Made by a program: the position numbers and the translations under genes
In this document: piece by piece, positions 39,775 through 47,837 of the stretch
Numbering within the stretch: the stretch's first letter is position 1
How the letters are laid out: each line of letters opens with the position of its first letter
The notes under the pieces: generated by a model
Told to the model about the DNA's origin: nothing
Database searches by the model: none
What the model saw: the letters and a program-made list of their open reading frames with translations, nothing else
Assembly: GCF_036038375.1 (NCBI RefSeq)
Contig: NZ_CP107935.1
Span: forward strand, 5,332,001-5,396,000
Origin: Streptomyces sp. NBC_00414
GTDB lineage: Bacteria > Actinomycetota > Actinomycetes > Streptomycetales > Streptomycetaceae
DNA length: 64,000 nucleotides
Direction: 5' to 3'

Positions 39775-41910
39775 TTACGCGTCCTCGTACAGCTCGAACC
39801 AGATGCTCTTGCCCTCGCCTCGGGGGTCAACCCCCCATGCGTCGGCGAGGAGTTCCGTCAGGACCAGGCCCCGGCCCGAGGAGGCCAGTTCGCCGGGGTG
39901 GCGTTTGTGGGGGAGGTCGTCGCTGCCGTCCGTCACCTGGATGCGTATCCGGCGGGCGCCCGCCGCGCCCGTCATCTCGGCGGCCAGCAGCGCGTCCGCG
40001 TCCGTGTGGACGAGTACGTTCGTGACCATCTCGGAGACCAGCAGGACCGCCGAGTCGACCTGGTCGGCGGAGGTCCAGTCGTGCAGGAACTCCCGCAGCT
40101 GCTGCCGAGCCATCGCGACCTTGTGCGGCTCGGCCTGCGCAACGGTCAGCATGGTGCGCCGTACGGTGACCCGTGTGGGCGCCGAGGCGTCGGGATCGCA
40201 GCCCTCCTCCCCCACCCGGCACAGCAGCAGCACCGCGATGTCGTCCTCGCGGCGGTCCGCCAGCGGCCCGGTCGTGTGGTGCGAGGAGGGCCCGTGCACG
40301 GCCTGGACCAGCGCGTCGGCGAGGACCTCCATGTCACCGTCGTGGCTCTCCAGGATCTTGCGGATCCTGAGCCAGCCGGTCTCCAGGTCGTGCCCGCCGG
40401 TCTCGATCAGCCCGTCCGTGCAGATCAGCATCGTCTCGCCGGGCTCCAGCACGAGCCGTGTCGTCGGATAGTCGGCGTCCGGGTCGATGCCCAGCGGCAG
40501 CCCGCCCGCGGTGGGCCGGGTCAGCACGGTCCCGTCCGCCATGCGTATCGCCGGGTCCGGGTGCCCGGCCCTGGCTATCTCCAGCACGCCGCTCTCCGGG
40601 TCCACCTCCACGTACAGGCAGGTCGCGAAGCGCGCGTCCAGGATCTCCTCGTCGGACGTGATCCCGTACAGGAAGCGTGAGGCGCGGGAGAGGACCGCGT
40701 CCGGGCGGTGGCCCTCCGAGGCGTACGCCCGCAGCGCGATCCGCAGCTGCCCCATCAGCCCCGCGGCGCGTACGTCGTGGCCCTGGACGTCGCCGATGAC
40801 CAGCGCGAAGCGGCCGCCCCCGGGGCTCGTCCGCGAGGTGCCGCCGGGCAGCGGAATCATGTCGTACCAGTCGCCGCCCACCTGAAGCCCGCCGCCTGTG
40901 GGCACGTACCGGGCCGCGACGCTCATCCCGGGGATCTTCGGCCCAAGGGTCGGCAGCATCGACCGCTGGAGGCCGTCGGTGAGTTCCCGCTCGGACTCGG
41001 CGACCCCGGCCCGCGAGAGGGCCTGCGCCAGCATCCGCGCCACCGTCGTCAGTACGGACCGCTCGTCGGGAGTGAAGGTGACCGGATACGTGAAGGCCGC
41101 CATCCACGCGCCCATCGTGCGCCCCGCCACCGTGAGCGGCAGGAACGCCCAGGACTGGCGGGCGAAGCCCTGGGCGAGCGGCCAGGCGGCCGGATAGCGG
41201 CCCCGGTAGTCGTCCGGGGAGGACAGATAGACCGCGCGGCCGGTACGGACGACCTCCGCGGCCGGGTAGTCCGTGTCCAGCGGCATGTGCGAGAACGGCT
41301 CCTCGTCCCCCGGCTGCTGGCCGAAGTGGCCGATGACGGTGAGCCGGTCGGCCTCCGCGCCGAAGACCGCGAGCCCGTCCGGCGAGAACCCGGGCATCGA
41401 CAGGCCGGCCGCGACCCGCAGCACTTCCTCCGTGTTCCGTGCCTCGGCCAGCGCACGCCCCGCGTCCAGCAGGAACGCCTCGCGGGAGCGCCGCCAGTCA
41501 CCGGTCACGGGCGAACGCGCCGCGGCGCCCGGCGGCGGTTCGGTGACCTCCTGGAGGGTGCCGATCAGCTGGTACGCCCCGGTGGCCGGGTCGATCGAGG
41601 GCTTGGAACGGCTGCGTACGGTACGGATCACGCGGCCCTTGTCGTCCATGACGCGCAGCCGCAGCTCGGCGAGTGTTCCCTCGGCGGCGGCGAGCTGGAC
41701 GACCCCGTTGACCTCGTTCCAGTCGACGGGGTGGAAACGGGCCCGTACGCCTGCCTCGGTCAGCACGGTCGGTTGCGAGAGCAGGCCGAGGAGCCGGGCG
41801 GCCTCGGCATCGAGGGTGACCTTCCCGGCGGCGTCGTCCCACCTCCACAGGCCGGTGGCGAGGGTGGCGAGGACGTCCCCCACGGAGGGAAGGGGATCAC
41901 CTGTGCGCAT
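39775..41910 (-). CDS. PAS-GAF-SpoIIE phosphatase with C-terminal HATPase domain
   Basis: A 711-residue regulator that may both dephosphorylate an anti-anti-sigma factor and act as an anti-sigma kinase. Order: PAS-like domain (10-140, LWRWDDAAGKVTLDAEAARLL), GAF (about 160-330), PP2C SpoIIE domain (about 350-565; VGGDWYDMIPLPGG, VIGDVQGHDVRAAGLMGQL, CTDGLIETGG with metal-binding Asp residues), and an RsbW-like HATPase domain (580-711, LVSEMVTNVLVHT, GRGLVLTELLADAWGV). ATG 41910 is the family start; upstream open frame is unconvincing. Its partner sigma factor is not in the window. Confidence 0.88.
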   Translation of the reverse strand: MRTGDPLPSVGDVLATLATGLWRWDDAAGKVTLDAEAARLLGLLSQPTVLTEAGVRARFHPVDWNEVNGVVQLAAAEGTLAELRLRVMDDKGRVIRTVRSRSKPSIDPATGAYQLIGTLQEVTEPPPGAAARSPVTGDWRRSREAFLLDAGRALAEARNTEEVLRVAAGLSMPGFSPDGLAVFGAEADRLTVIGHFGQQPGDEEPFSHMPLDTDYPAAEVVRTGRAVYLSSPDDYRGRYPAAWPLAQGFARQSWAFLPLTVAGRTMGAWMAAFTYPVTFTPDERSVLTTVARMLAQALSRAGVAESERELTDGLQRSMLPTLGPKIPGMSVAARYVPTGGGLQVGGDWYDMIPLPGGTSRTSPGGGRFALVIGDVQGHDVRAAGLMGQLRIALRAYASEGHRPDAVLSRASRFLYGITSDEEILDARFATCLYVEVDPESGVLEIARAGHPDPAIRMADGTVLTRPTAGGLPLGIDPDADYPTTRLVLEPGETMLICTDGLIETGGHDLETGWLRIRKILESHDGDMEVLADALVQAVHGPSSHHTTGPLADRREDDIAVLLLCRVGEEGCDPDASAPTRVTVRRTMLTVAQAEPHKVAMARQQLREFLHDWTSADQVDSAVLLVSEMVTNVLVHTDADALLAAEMTGAAGARRIRIQVTDGSDDLPHKRHPGELASSGRGLVLTELLADAWGVDPRGEGKSIWFELYEDA

Positions 41911-42063
41911 TGACCCACTGTATGAACAGGTGAACGAAGGATGCCACCGAGGGAGGTCGGACGTGGGTGGGCGCCGACGCCGGCCCGGCCAGGGAGCAGT
42001 CCGGGAGCGGCCCCGCGAACTATTGCGGACGGCGATCACGGGGCGGCCGGTACGCTTGCACGT

Positions 42064-42077
42064 GTTTCACGTGAAAC
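42064..42077. other. parS: Second parS site
   Basis: A perfect GTTTCACGTGAAAC palindrome, 34 bases before the aspS start codon. It is 32.8 kb from the first copy at 9291-9304. Confidence 0.9.
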
Positions 42078-42110
42078 ATGTCCCCGATCGCGAAGACTGG
42101 ATGAACGACG

Positions 42111-43874
42111 ATGCATCGGTACAGGTCCCACACCTGCGGCGAGCTCCGCGCCTCTGACGTCGGCAGCGACGTCCGGCTGAGCGGCTGGCTGCACAATCGG
42201 CGCGACCTGGGCGGCATCCTCTTCATCGATCTGCGGGACCACTACGGCATCACGCAGCTCGTCGCCCGCCCCGGCACCCCCGCGTACGAGGCCCTCGACA
42301 AGGTCTCCAAGGAGTCCACCGTCCGGGTCGACGGCAAGGTCGTCTCCCGCGGCACGGAGAACGTGAACTCGGAGCTGCCCACCGGCGAGATCGAGGTCGA
42401 GGTGAGCGAGGTCGAGCTGCTCGGCGCCGCCGCCCCGCTGCCCTTCACGATCAACACCGAGGACGGTGTGAACGAGGAGCGGCGCCTGGAGTACCGCTTC
42501 CTCGACCTGCGCCGTGAGCGCATGCACCGCAACATCCTGCTGCGCACCTCGGTCATCTCCGCCATCCGGCACAAGATGACGACGCTGGGCTTCAACGAGA
42601 TGGCGACGCCGATCCTCAGCGCCACCTCCCCGGAGGGCGCGCGCGACTTCGTCGTCCCGTCCCGCCTCAACCCGGGCCGGTTCTACGCGCTGCCGCAGGC
42701 CCCTCAGCAGTTCAAGCAGCTGCTGATGATCTCGGGCTTCGACCGGTACTTCCAGATCGCGCCCTGTTTCCGTGACGAGGACGCCCGCGCGGACCGCTCG
42801 CCGGGCGAGTTCTACCAGCTCGACGTGGAGATGTCCTTCGTCGAGCAGGAGGACATCTTCCAGCCGATCGAGAAGCTCATGACCGAGCTGTTCGAGGAGT
42901 TCGGCAACGGCCGGCACGTCACCTCCCCCTTCCCGCGGATCCCGTTCCGCGAGTCGATGCTGAAGTACGGCTCCGACAAGCCGGACCTGCGGGCCCAGCT
43001 GGAGCTCGTCGACATCACCGACATCTTCGAGGGCTCGGAGTTCAAGGCCTTCGCGGGCAAGCACGTACGGGCCCTGCCGGTGCCGGACGTGGCCGCGCAG
43101 TCCCGCAAGTTCTTCGACCAGCTCGGTGACTACGCGGTCTCGCAGGGCGCCAAGGGCCTCGCCTGGGTGCGGGTGGCCGAGGACGGTTCGCTGACGGGCC
43201 CGATCGCCAAGTTCCTCACCGACGAGAACGTCGCCGAGCTGACGAAGCGCCTGTCGCTGGCGGCCGGCCACGCGGTGTTCTTCGGCGCGGGCGAGTTCGA
43301 CGAGGTCTCCAAGATCATGGGCGCCGTGCGCGTCGAGGCCGCCAAGCGCGCCGGGCACTTCGAAGAGGGCGTCTTCCGCTTCTGCTGGATCGTCGACTTC
43401 CCGATGTACGAGAAGGACGAGGAGAGCGGGAAGATCGACTTCTCGCACAACCCGTTCTCGATGCCGCAGGGCGGTCTGGAGGCCCTGGAGACCCAGGACC
43501 CGCTGGACATCCTGGGCTGGCAGTACGACATCGTCTGCAACGGTGTCGAGCTGTCCTCCGGCGCCATCCGGAACCACGAGCCGGAGATCATGCTCAAGGC
43601 CTTCGAGATCGCGGGCTACGACCGTGAGACGGTCGAGGAGCAGTTCGCGGGCATGCTGCGCGCGTTCCGCTTCGGCGCCCCTCCGCACGGCGGGATCGCC
43701 CCCGGCGTCGACCGCATCGTCATGCTCCTCGCCGACGAGCCGAACATCCGGGAGACCATCGCGTTCCCGCTGAACGGCAACGCGCAGGACCTGATGATGG
43801 GCGCGCCGACGGAGCTGGACGAGGCGCGGCTGCGTGAACTGCACATCTCGGTGCGCAAGCCGCAGCCGAAGTAG
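42111..43874 (+). CDS. aspS: Aspartyl-tRNA synthetase (AspRS, bacterial type)
   Basis: A 587-residue class II synthetase that charges tRNA-Asp, possibly also tRNA-Asn in organisms with the amidotransferase. Domains: N-terminal OB fold (DVRLSGWLHNRRDLGGILFI), class II motif 2 (APCFRDEDARADRSPGEFYQLDVE), the bacterial GAD insertion (about 290-420), and motif 3 (GAPPHGGIAPGVDRIVMLLA). Length is as usual for the bacterial type. The upstream region contains parS; GAACGACG precedes the ATG. Confidence 0.95.
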   Translation: MHRYRSHTCGELRASDVGSDVRLSGWLHNRRDLGGILFIDLRDHYGITQLVARPGTPAYEALDKVSKESTVRVDGKVVSRGTENVNSELPTGEIEVEVSEVELLGAAAPLPFTINTEDGVNEERRLEYRFLDLRRERMHRNILLRTSVISAIRHKMTTLGFNEMATPILSATSPEGARDFVVPSRLNPGRFYALPQAPQQFKQLLMISGFDRYFQIAPCFRDEDARADRSPGEFYQLDVEMSFVEQEDIFQPIEKLMTELFEEFGNGRHVTSPFPRIPFRESMLKYGSDKPDLRAQLELVDITDIFEGSEFKAFAGKHVRALPVPDVAAQSRKFFDQLGDYAVSQGAKGLAWVRVAEDGSLTGPIAKFLTDENVAELTKRLSLAAGHAVFFGAGEFDEVSKIMGAVRVEAAKRAGHFEEGVFRFCWIVDFPMYEKDEESGKIDFSHNPFSMPQGGLEALETQDPLDILGWQYDIVCNGVELSSGAIRNHEPEIMLKAFEIAGYDRETVEEQFAGMLRAFRFGAPPHGGIAPGVDRIVMLLADEPNIRETIAFPLNGNAQDLMMGAPTELDEARLRELHISVRKPQPK

Positions 43875-43878
43875 GACC

Positions 43879-43910
43879 CCGCGGGTCCGGCCCTCGGGCC
43901 GGACCCGCGG
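43879..43910 (+). terminator. aspS terminator
   Basis: Arms CCGCGGGTCCGGCCC (43879-43893) and GGGCCGGACCCGCGG (43896-43910) are perfect complements of 15 bases, starting 5 bases after the stop codon. Confidence 0.82.
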
Positions 43911-44029
43911 AGCGCTCCGCCGGAGTGCGCTGTTTCGTCCGCAGGTTCGTCGTGGCTGGGCGCGCCCACGCGGCGGAGCCGCGAATGTCACCGCCCCGCG
44001 CCCCTTCGGAGCACGCCGGGCTTGCCTGC

Positions 44030-44335
44030 TCAGCCCGGGTCCTGGTCGTTCTCGTCGTCCGGGAGCGGCGGAAGGCGGAGGTCGCCCGGGAGCGGGCCCT
44101 CGCCGTGGCTGCGGGCGTAGCGGTGCACCCGTACGTCGAGGTTCATGCGCCGGGACTCCCTGCTGAGGCGGCGCTTCTCGCGGCGCCCCGCCTCGTCGTC
44201 GTCCAGGTCGTGGTACCGGCGACGGGTCTCCCAGAAGGAACGCTCCTGGGCGGCCGCGGCCTCACCGGGAGTCTCGCCGTCGGTCTCTCCGGGCGCAGCG
44301 GTGTCGGGCGCGGTGGCGTCGGGGTCGTCTGCCAT
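44030..44335 (-). CDS. Charged small hypothetical protein
   Basis: A 101-residue hydrophilic protein without signal peptide or membrane helix. The first 30 residues are acidic and Ala/Pro-rich; the middle (ERSFWETRRRYHDLDDDEAGRREKRRLSRESRRMN) is highly charged and probably helical; the end is Pro/Asp-rich. I do not recognise a family; it has the look of conserved Streptomyces proteins of unknown function. It is convergent with aspS and divergent from the peptide cluster. Confidence 0.6.
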   Translation of the reverse strand: MADDPDATAPDTAAPGETDGETPGEAAAAQERSFWETRRRYHDLDDDEAGRREKRRLSRESRRMNLDVRVHRYARSHGEGPLPGDLRLPPLPDDENDQDPG

Positions 44336-44704
44336 GAGTCACACAGTGGCATGGATGGGCGATGACGAGCAGTGAATCCTCAATGACCCCCATACGGGTG
44401 ATAGTGGTTTTTCTCAGGACGTAAGGATTCGGACAGTACGCGTCCGTCGTAACCGTGAGTCACCCGGGCGGGCCGAGGCTCCGTCCTGGCCGGCACCCCG
44501 TTGCGGGGCCTGACCCGGTGGAGAACGCGCCCCCTCGCACGCTCCTCGACGCTTCGCCGCGCGACGTCACTTACCGGCCATACACCTCATTGACCGCGAA
44601 CTGCCCCTCCCCGCACGCTCCTCCAGCACGCGGTCTCCCCGTTCCCCGGGGCGACTTCGGATGGGCCCCAGGCTGCCCGGGGCCGGACGAGAGGAAGACC
44701 AACG
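44336..44704. promoter_or_regulatory. Upstream region of the RiPP-like cluster
   Basis: A 369-bp gap. It has no convincing gene. An A/T-rich patch with GATAGTGGTTTTTCTC near 44400 and TTGACC at 44590 are the only promoter-like pieces, neither with a clear partner box. A short CCCC-GTTGC-GGGG hairpin lies at about 44556-44568 by eye within the leader; GAGGAAG at 44691-44697 is the ribosome site of the peptide gene. Confidence 0.4.
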
Positions 44705-44875
44705 ATGGCCCGTAGCGCGGAGAACCAGCACAAGCCGGTCCGCAAGTCGCTGACCGAGCGCACCCAGGACGAACTTGAGATCGCAGGGTTCGACGAGGTC
44801 GAGACCCCCGAGGCGGACATCGTCAGCCTCGGCGGCGCCAGCTACACCAAGATGCTCGGCAAGATCTACGCCTGA
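44705..44875 (+). CDS. Putative RiPP precursor peptide, Cys-free
   Basis: A 56-residue peptide below usual gene-length limits. GAGGAAG at 44691-44697 is well placed for the ATG. The first 40 residues are charged and leader-like (KSLTERTQDELEIAGFDEVE), then DIVSLGG and the C-terminal part ASYTKMLGKIYA. The GG at 43-44 is a plausible leader/core border. Possible targets of modification are Tyr47, Tyr55, Lys49, Lys53 and Met50; there is no Cys, Trp or Phe in the last 26 residues. It is the first gene of a run encoding a PqqD-like protein, B12 radical SAM enzyme and MNIO, which is why I call it a precursor. No known family is recognised. Confidence 0.75.
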   Translation: MARSAENQHKPVRKSLTERTQDELEIAGFDEVETPEADIVSLGGASYTKMLGKIYA

Positions 44876-44882
44876 CCGCTCC

Positions 44883-44925
44883 CTCGGGGCCCCGGCGTGC
44901 GATTGGGAGACGCCGGGGGCCCGAG
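44883..44925 (+). terminator. Attenuator-like hairpin between precursor and tailoring genes
   Basis: CTCGGGGCCCCGGCGT (44883-44898) pairs with ACGCCGGGGGCCCGAG (44910-44925) in 15 of 16 positions around an 11-base loop. It begins 8 bases after the precursor stop and lacks a T-run. In peptide clusters such leaky hairpins keep precursor mRNA above that of the enzymes. Confidence 0.7.
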
Positions 44926-44962
44926 ATCCGTCGTGCCGGACCGGAACTCGGAGAGCCCGCCG

Positions 44963-45217
44963 ATGCAGCGCATCACCTCGGAACTGCCCTACTTGGACCA
45001 GGCAGGCCATGTCTACGTGCCGCTCGCCGGACCGGCACGGTCCTGTCTGAAGCTCAACCGCCACGCGTCCCGGGTCTGGCGCGAGGCCCTGCGCCGCCCC
45101 GTGGACCTCGAAGCCCTGTCCGCACCGGACCGGGACTTCCTGCTCGGCCTCACCCGGCGTGGCGTCCTGCTCGCCGTGCCCGTGTCCGTGTCCGCGTCCG
45201 CGTCGGAGGGAGTGTGA
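44963..45217 (+). CDS. PqqD-like RiPP recognition protein
   Basis: An 84-residue protein. The core LKLNRHASRVWREALRRPVDLEALSAPDRDFLLGLTRRGVLL follows the PqqD pattern (strand, LN-x2-A-x2-W helix, terminal winged helices), the fold that binds leader peptides for modifying enzymes. GGAGAG at 44950-44955 supports ATG 44963. It ends in a low-complexity tail (VPVSVSASASEGV) from a repeated GTGTCC/GCGTCC stretch. Its stop is 1 base before the ATG of the radical SAM gene. Assignment is by short motif and context. Confidence 0.65.
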   Translation: MQRITSELPYLDQAGHVYVPLAGPARSCLKLNRHASRVWREALRRPVDLEALSAPDRDFLLGLTRRGVLLAVPVSVSASASEGV

Positions 45218-45218
45218 G

Positions 45219-46922
45219 ATGGGCACGCTGACCCGGCCGGCCATCGCCTTCGTCAACCCCTCGGTCGGGTTCTCCGACCGCCGCAAGTCCAAGCCCATCG
45301 GGCTGGCGTACATCATGGCCTACCTGGAGAGAGCCGGTTTCCCCAGCTCGGGCTTCGACTTCGGGGACTCCGAGGACGACGCCGTCGAACTGGCCGCGCT
45401 CTACGGGCTCGACCGCTTCGACGTCGTCGGATTCTCCGTCTACAACGAGTCGTTCCGCGCGGCGGTCGCCATGGCCGAGTGGATCAGGAGCCGTCGCCCG
45501 GAGTGCCTGATCGTCCTCGGCGGCCCGCACGCCACCGCCGTGCACGAGCACATCCTGCGCCGCCACCCCTGCGTCGATGTCGTGGTCCGGCGCGAGGGCG
45601 AGGAGGCCATGCTCGAACTCGTCCGCGGCCTCGACGACCGCGCCGGACTGACCGCGATCAAGGGCACGACCTGGCGTGCTCCCGACGGCACCGGCACCAG
45701 CAGCGGCACAGGAGACAGCGACGGCAACGGTGACGGCGGTGACCTCCTGGTCAACGCGGACCGGGACTTCGTACCCGATCTCGACCTGATCCCGTTCCCC
45801 GACGCCGAGTTCACCTCGCACTCCGGCTACCCCGACCTCACGTACTACGACGAGGTGCAGGGCCGGCTGAAGGCGGCGCTGACGATCTGCAGCAGCCGCA
45901 GCTGCCCGTACGACTGCTCGTTCTGCGGGGTGCTCACCATCGGCCGCAAGTACCGCTCGCGCGAGGCGGAGCGGGTCGTCGCCGAGCTGCTCCACTTCCG
46001 TGAGCGGCACGGCGTCAACTACGAGCACGTGTACTTCAGCGACGCCAACTTCTTCGTCTCGCCGGCCCGTGCCCTGGAGGTCGCCGAGGCGCTGTACGAG
46101 GCAGATCCGCAGGTCACCTTCAGTTTCGGCACCCGGGTCAACCAGATCCTCAAGGCCGCCGAGGTGCTGCCCCGGCTGAAGGAACGCGGGCTGCGGTTCA
46201 TCGAGCTGGGCATCGAGTCCGCCTCGGAACCCGTCCTGGAACGGCTCGCCAAGCATGTGAAACCCGAGGTCAACGTCGCGGCCGTACGCCTGCTGAAGCG
46301 CCTCGGCATCGAGATCTCCCTCGACTTCATCATGCTGGACCCGGCCACCACCCTGGCCGACATCCGCGCCAACACGGAGTTCCTGCGCGAGGCCGGCTTC
46401 TACGACTACGTGCCGCACGACCACCTCTACACCGCGCTCGTGCTCTACGAGGGCACGCCGATCCGCGACTTCTACGCCCGGCGGTTCGGCGTCGTCTTCG
46501 ACCCGGACGAGCTGCCCAGCCCCTTCACGCTCTTCGAACTGCCCGAGGTACAGCGGTTCAGCGACACGCTGAGGGCCTTCCGCAAGCAGTGGCAGGACCG
46601 TATCGACGGGGCGTTGGCGCAGGGAGAACTCGCGCTCGCCTCCATCGGAGACGACACGGACCTCCCTCGCGCGTCGCACGCCCGGCTGCAGCTCGACGTG
46701 GTCTCGCTGCGGCATGCGCCCAACCTCTTCACCGAACGCCTGCTGGAGGACGCCGAAGCCGGGTTCCCCCTGCTGGACGGAGGCGGCCTCGAAGCGCTGC
46801 TGCCCCGCCCGGGACACGACCGGGTCCCGCTGCACGACCTGATCGAACGCACCGAGGCCACGGCGCGGGAGGCGGGCTTCGCGCAGACCCCGGGCGCCGT
46901 CGGCCCGCACGGGAGGGACTAG
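45219..46922 (+). CDS. B12-binding-domain radical SAM enzyme
   Basis: A 567-residue class B type radical SAM protein. Residues ~1-140 resemble the cobalamin-binding Rossmann domain (FVNPSVGFSDRRKSKPIGLA, VVGFSVYNESF, IVLGGPHATAVHE). A Gly/Ser/Asp insertion (157-175) precedes the radical SAM core with the 4Fe-4S motif C229-PYD-C233-SF-C236 and the TIGRKYRSREAERVV segment. A C-terminal domain of ~130 residues follows. Such enzymes methylate unreactive carbons or do other C-H chemistry. GGAGGGAG at 45205-45212 fixes the start. It presumably acts on the 44705 peptide. Confidence 0.88.
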   Translation: MGTLTRPAIAFVNPSVGFSDRRKSKPIGLAYIMAYLERAGFPSSGFDFGDSEDDAVELAALYGLDRFDVVGFSVYNESFRAAVAMAEWIRSRRPECLIVLGGPHATAVHEHILRRHPCVDVVVRREGEEAMLELVRGLDDRAGLTAIKGTTWRAPDGTGTSSGTGDSDGNGDGGDLLVNADRDFVPDLDLIPFPDAEFTSHSGYPDLTYYDEVQGRLKAALTICSSRSCPYDCSFCGVLTIGRKYRSREAERVVAELLHFRERHGVNYEHVYFSDANFFVSPARALEVAEALYEADPQVTFSFGTRVNQILKAAEVLPRLKERGLRFIELGIESASEPVLERLAKHVKPEVNVAAVRLLKRLGIEISLDFIMLDPATTLADIRANTEFLREAGFYDYVPHDHLYTALVLYEGTPIRDFYARRFGVVFDPDELPSPFTLFELPEVQRFSDTLRAFRKQWQDRIDGALAQGELALASIGDDTDLPRASHARLQLDVVSLRHAPNLFTERLLEDAEAGFPLLDGGGLEALLPRPGHDRVPLHDLIERTEATAREAGFAQTPGAVGPHGRD

Positions 46923-46925
46923 CGC

Positions 46926-47837
46926 ATGGGAGGCACCGACCACATGCCCACAGCCATCGGCACGGATTCCCCGATCCCCGCACTGGGCCCGCCCGGCGTC
47001 CACGGGATCTGCTTCAGCTGCGACTCGATCAAGGACATGGACATCGCGGAGGAGACGGCCACCCGGCTCGGCTCCACCGCCACCTGGTACAGCGTCGGGA
47101 TCCTCGCCACGGACCAGGAACTCGCCCTGCGCTGCGCCGAGTTCTGCCGCCGGCACGGGCTGCACGCGCTGTTCCACCCGCTGGACCTGGACGTGTGCGG
47201 CACCGACCCGCTCGACGACCGGCTGCTGCGCCTCCTCGGGCAGCGCGCCGACGAACTGGACTCGCCCTGGCTCAACGTCGACCTGGCGATGTGGACGCGC
47301 GAGGGGGAGACCCTGCTGGAGTCCCTGGTGCCCATGCCGCTCGTCGACGAGGCCGTCGACTGGGCGGTGGACCGCGTCAAGCACGCCCAGGACGTCATCG
47401 GCCGCCCGCTGACCATCGAGAACGCGCCCTACCCCTTCGTGGTCGGCGACCGGGACGTCCTCACCCTGATGACGCGCATCGCGGAACGGGCCGACTGCCT
47501 GATGACCATCGACGTCGGACACCTCTACGGCCTGCGGGTGCAGCGCGGGCTGCCGCCGGTGCTGCCGAGCGACGACGACATCGCCTGGGACCGGGTCGTC
47601 GAGGCGCACATGAGCGGCACGTTCGTCCGCCGCTTCGAGGGCGGAGTGCGCCTGGTCGACGACAAGCACGACTGGCCGGTCGGCGACGAGGTCTGGGAAC
47701 TCGCCGACGCGCTGCTCCCCCGCGCTCCCCACCTGCGGTCGGTGATGGCCGAGGCGGAGGGCATGAGCGCCGACGAACTGACGGACAGCGTGCGGCGCTT
47801 CGCCCGCCGGGCCGGCCACTGGTGGAGTGCCTCATGA
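46926..47837 (+). CDS. DUF692 family multinuclear iron oxidase (MNIO)
   Basis: A 303-residue TIM-barrel protein with the DUF692/MbnB pattern: LTIENAPYP (Glu165-Asn166), CLMTIDVGHLYG (Asp196, His199), EAHMSG (His228; HxAG position), DDKHDWPVGDEVW (Asp246, His248) and SVMAEAEGM (Glu276). These residues bind two or three irons in MNIOs, which oxidise Cys to oxazolone/thioamide, or act on Asp, Asn and other residues. Since the putative substrate has no Cys, non-Cys chemistry is expected. GGGAGGGA precedes the ATG. The end overlaps the next gene, its likely partner. Confidence 0.85.
   Translation: MGGTDHMPTAIGTDSPIPALGPPGVHGICFSCDSIKDMDIAEETATRLGSTATWYSVGILATDQELALRCAEFCRRHGLHALFHPLDLDVCGTDPLDDRLLRLLGQRADELDSPWLNVDLAMWTREGETLLESLVPMPLVDEAVDWAVDRVKHAQDVIGRPLTIENAPYPFVVGDRDVLTLMTRIAERADCLMTIDVGHLYGLRVQRGLPPVLPSDDDIAWDRVVEAHMSGTFVRRFEGGVRLVDDKHDWPVGDEVWELADALLPRAPHLRSVMAEAEGMSADELTDSVRRFARRAGHWWSAS

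Noticed and set aside
44455..44715. 86-codon frame upstream of and overlapping the precursor gene
   Set aside because: Pro/Arg-rich, no ribosome site, and would overlap the well-placed precursor start in another frame.
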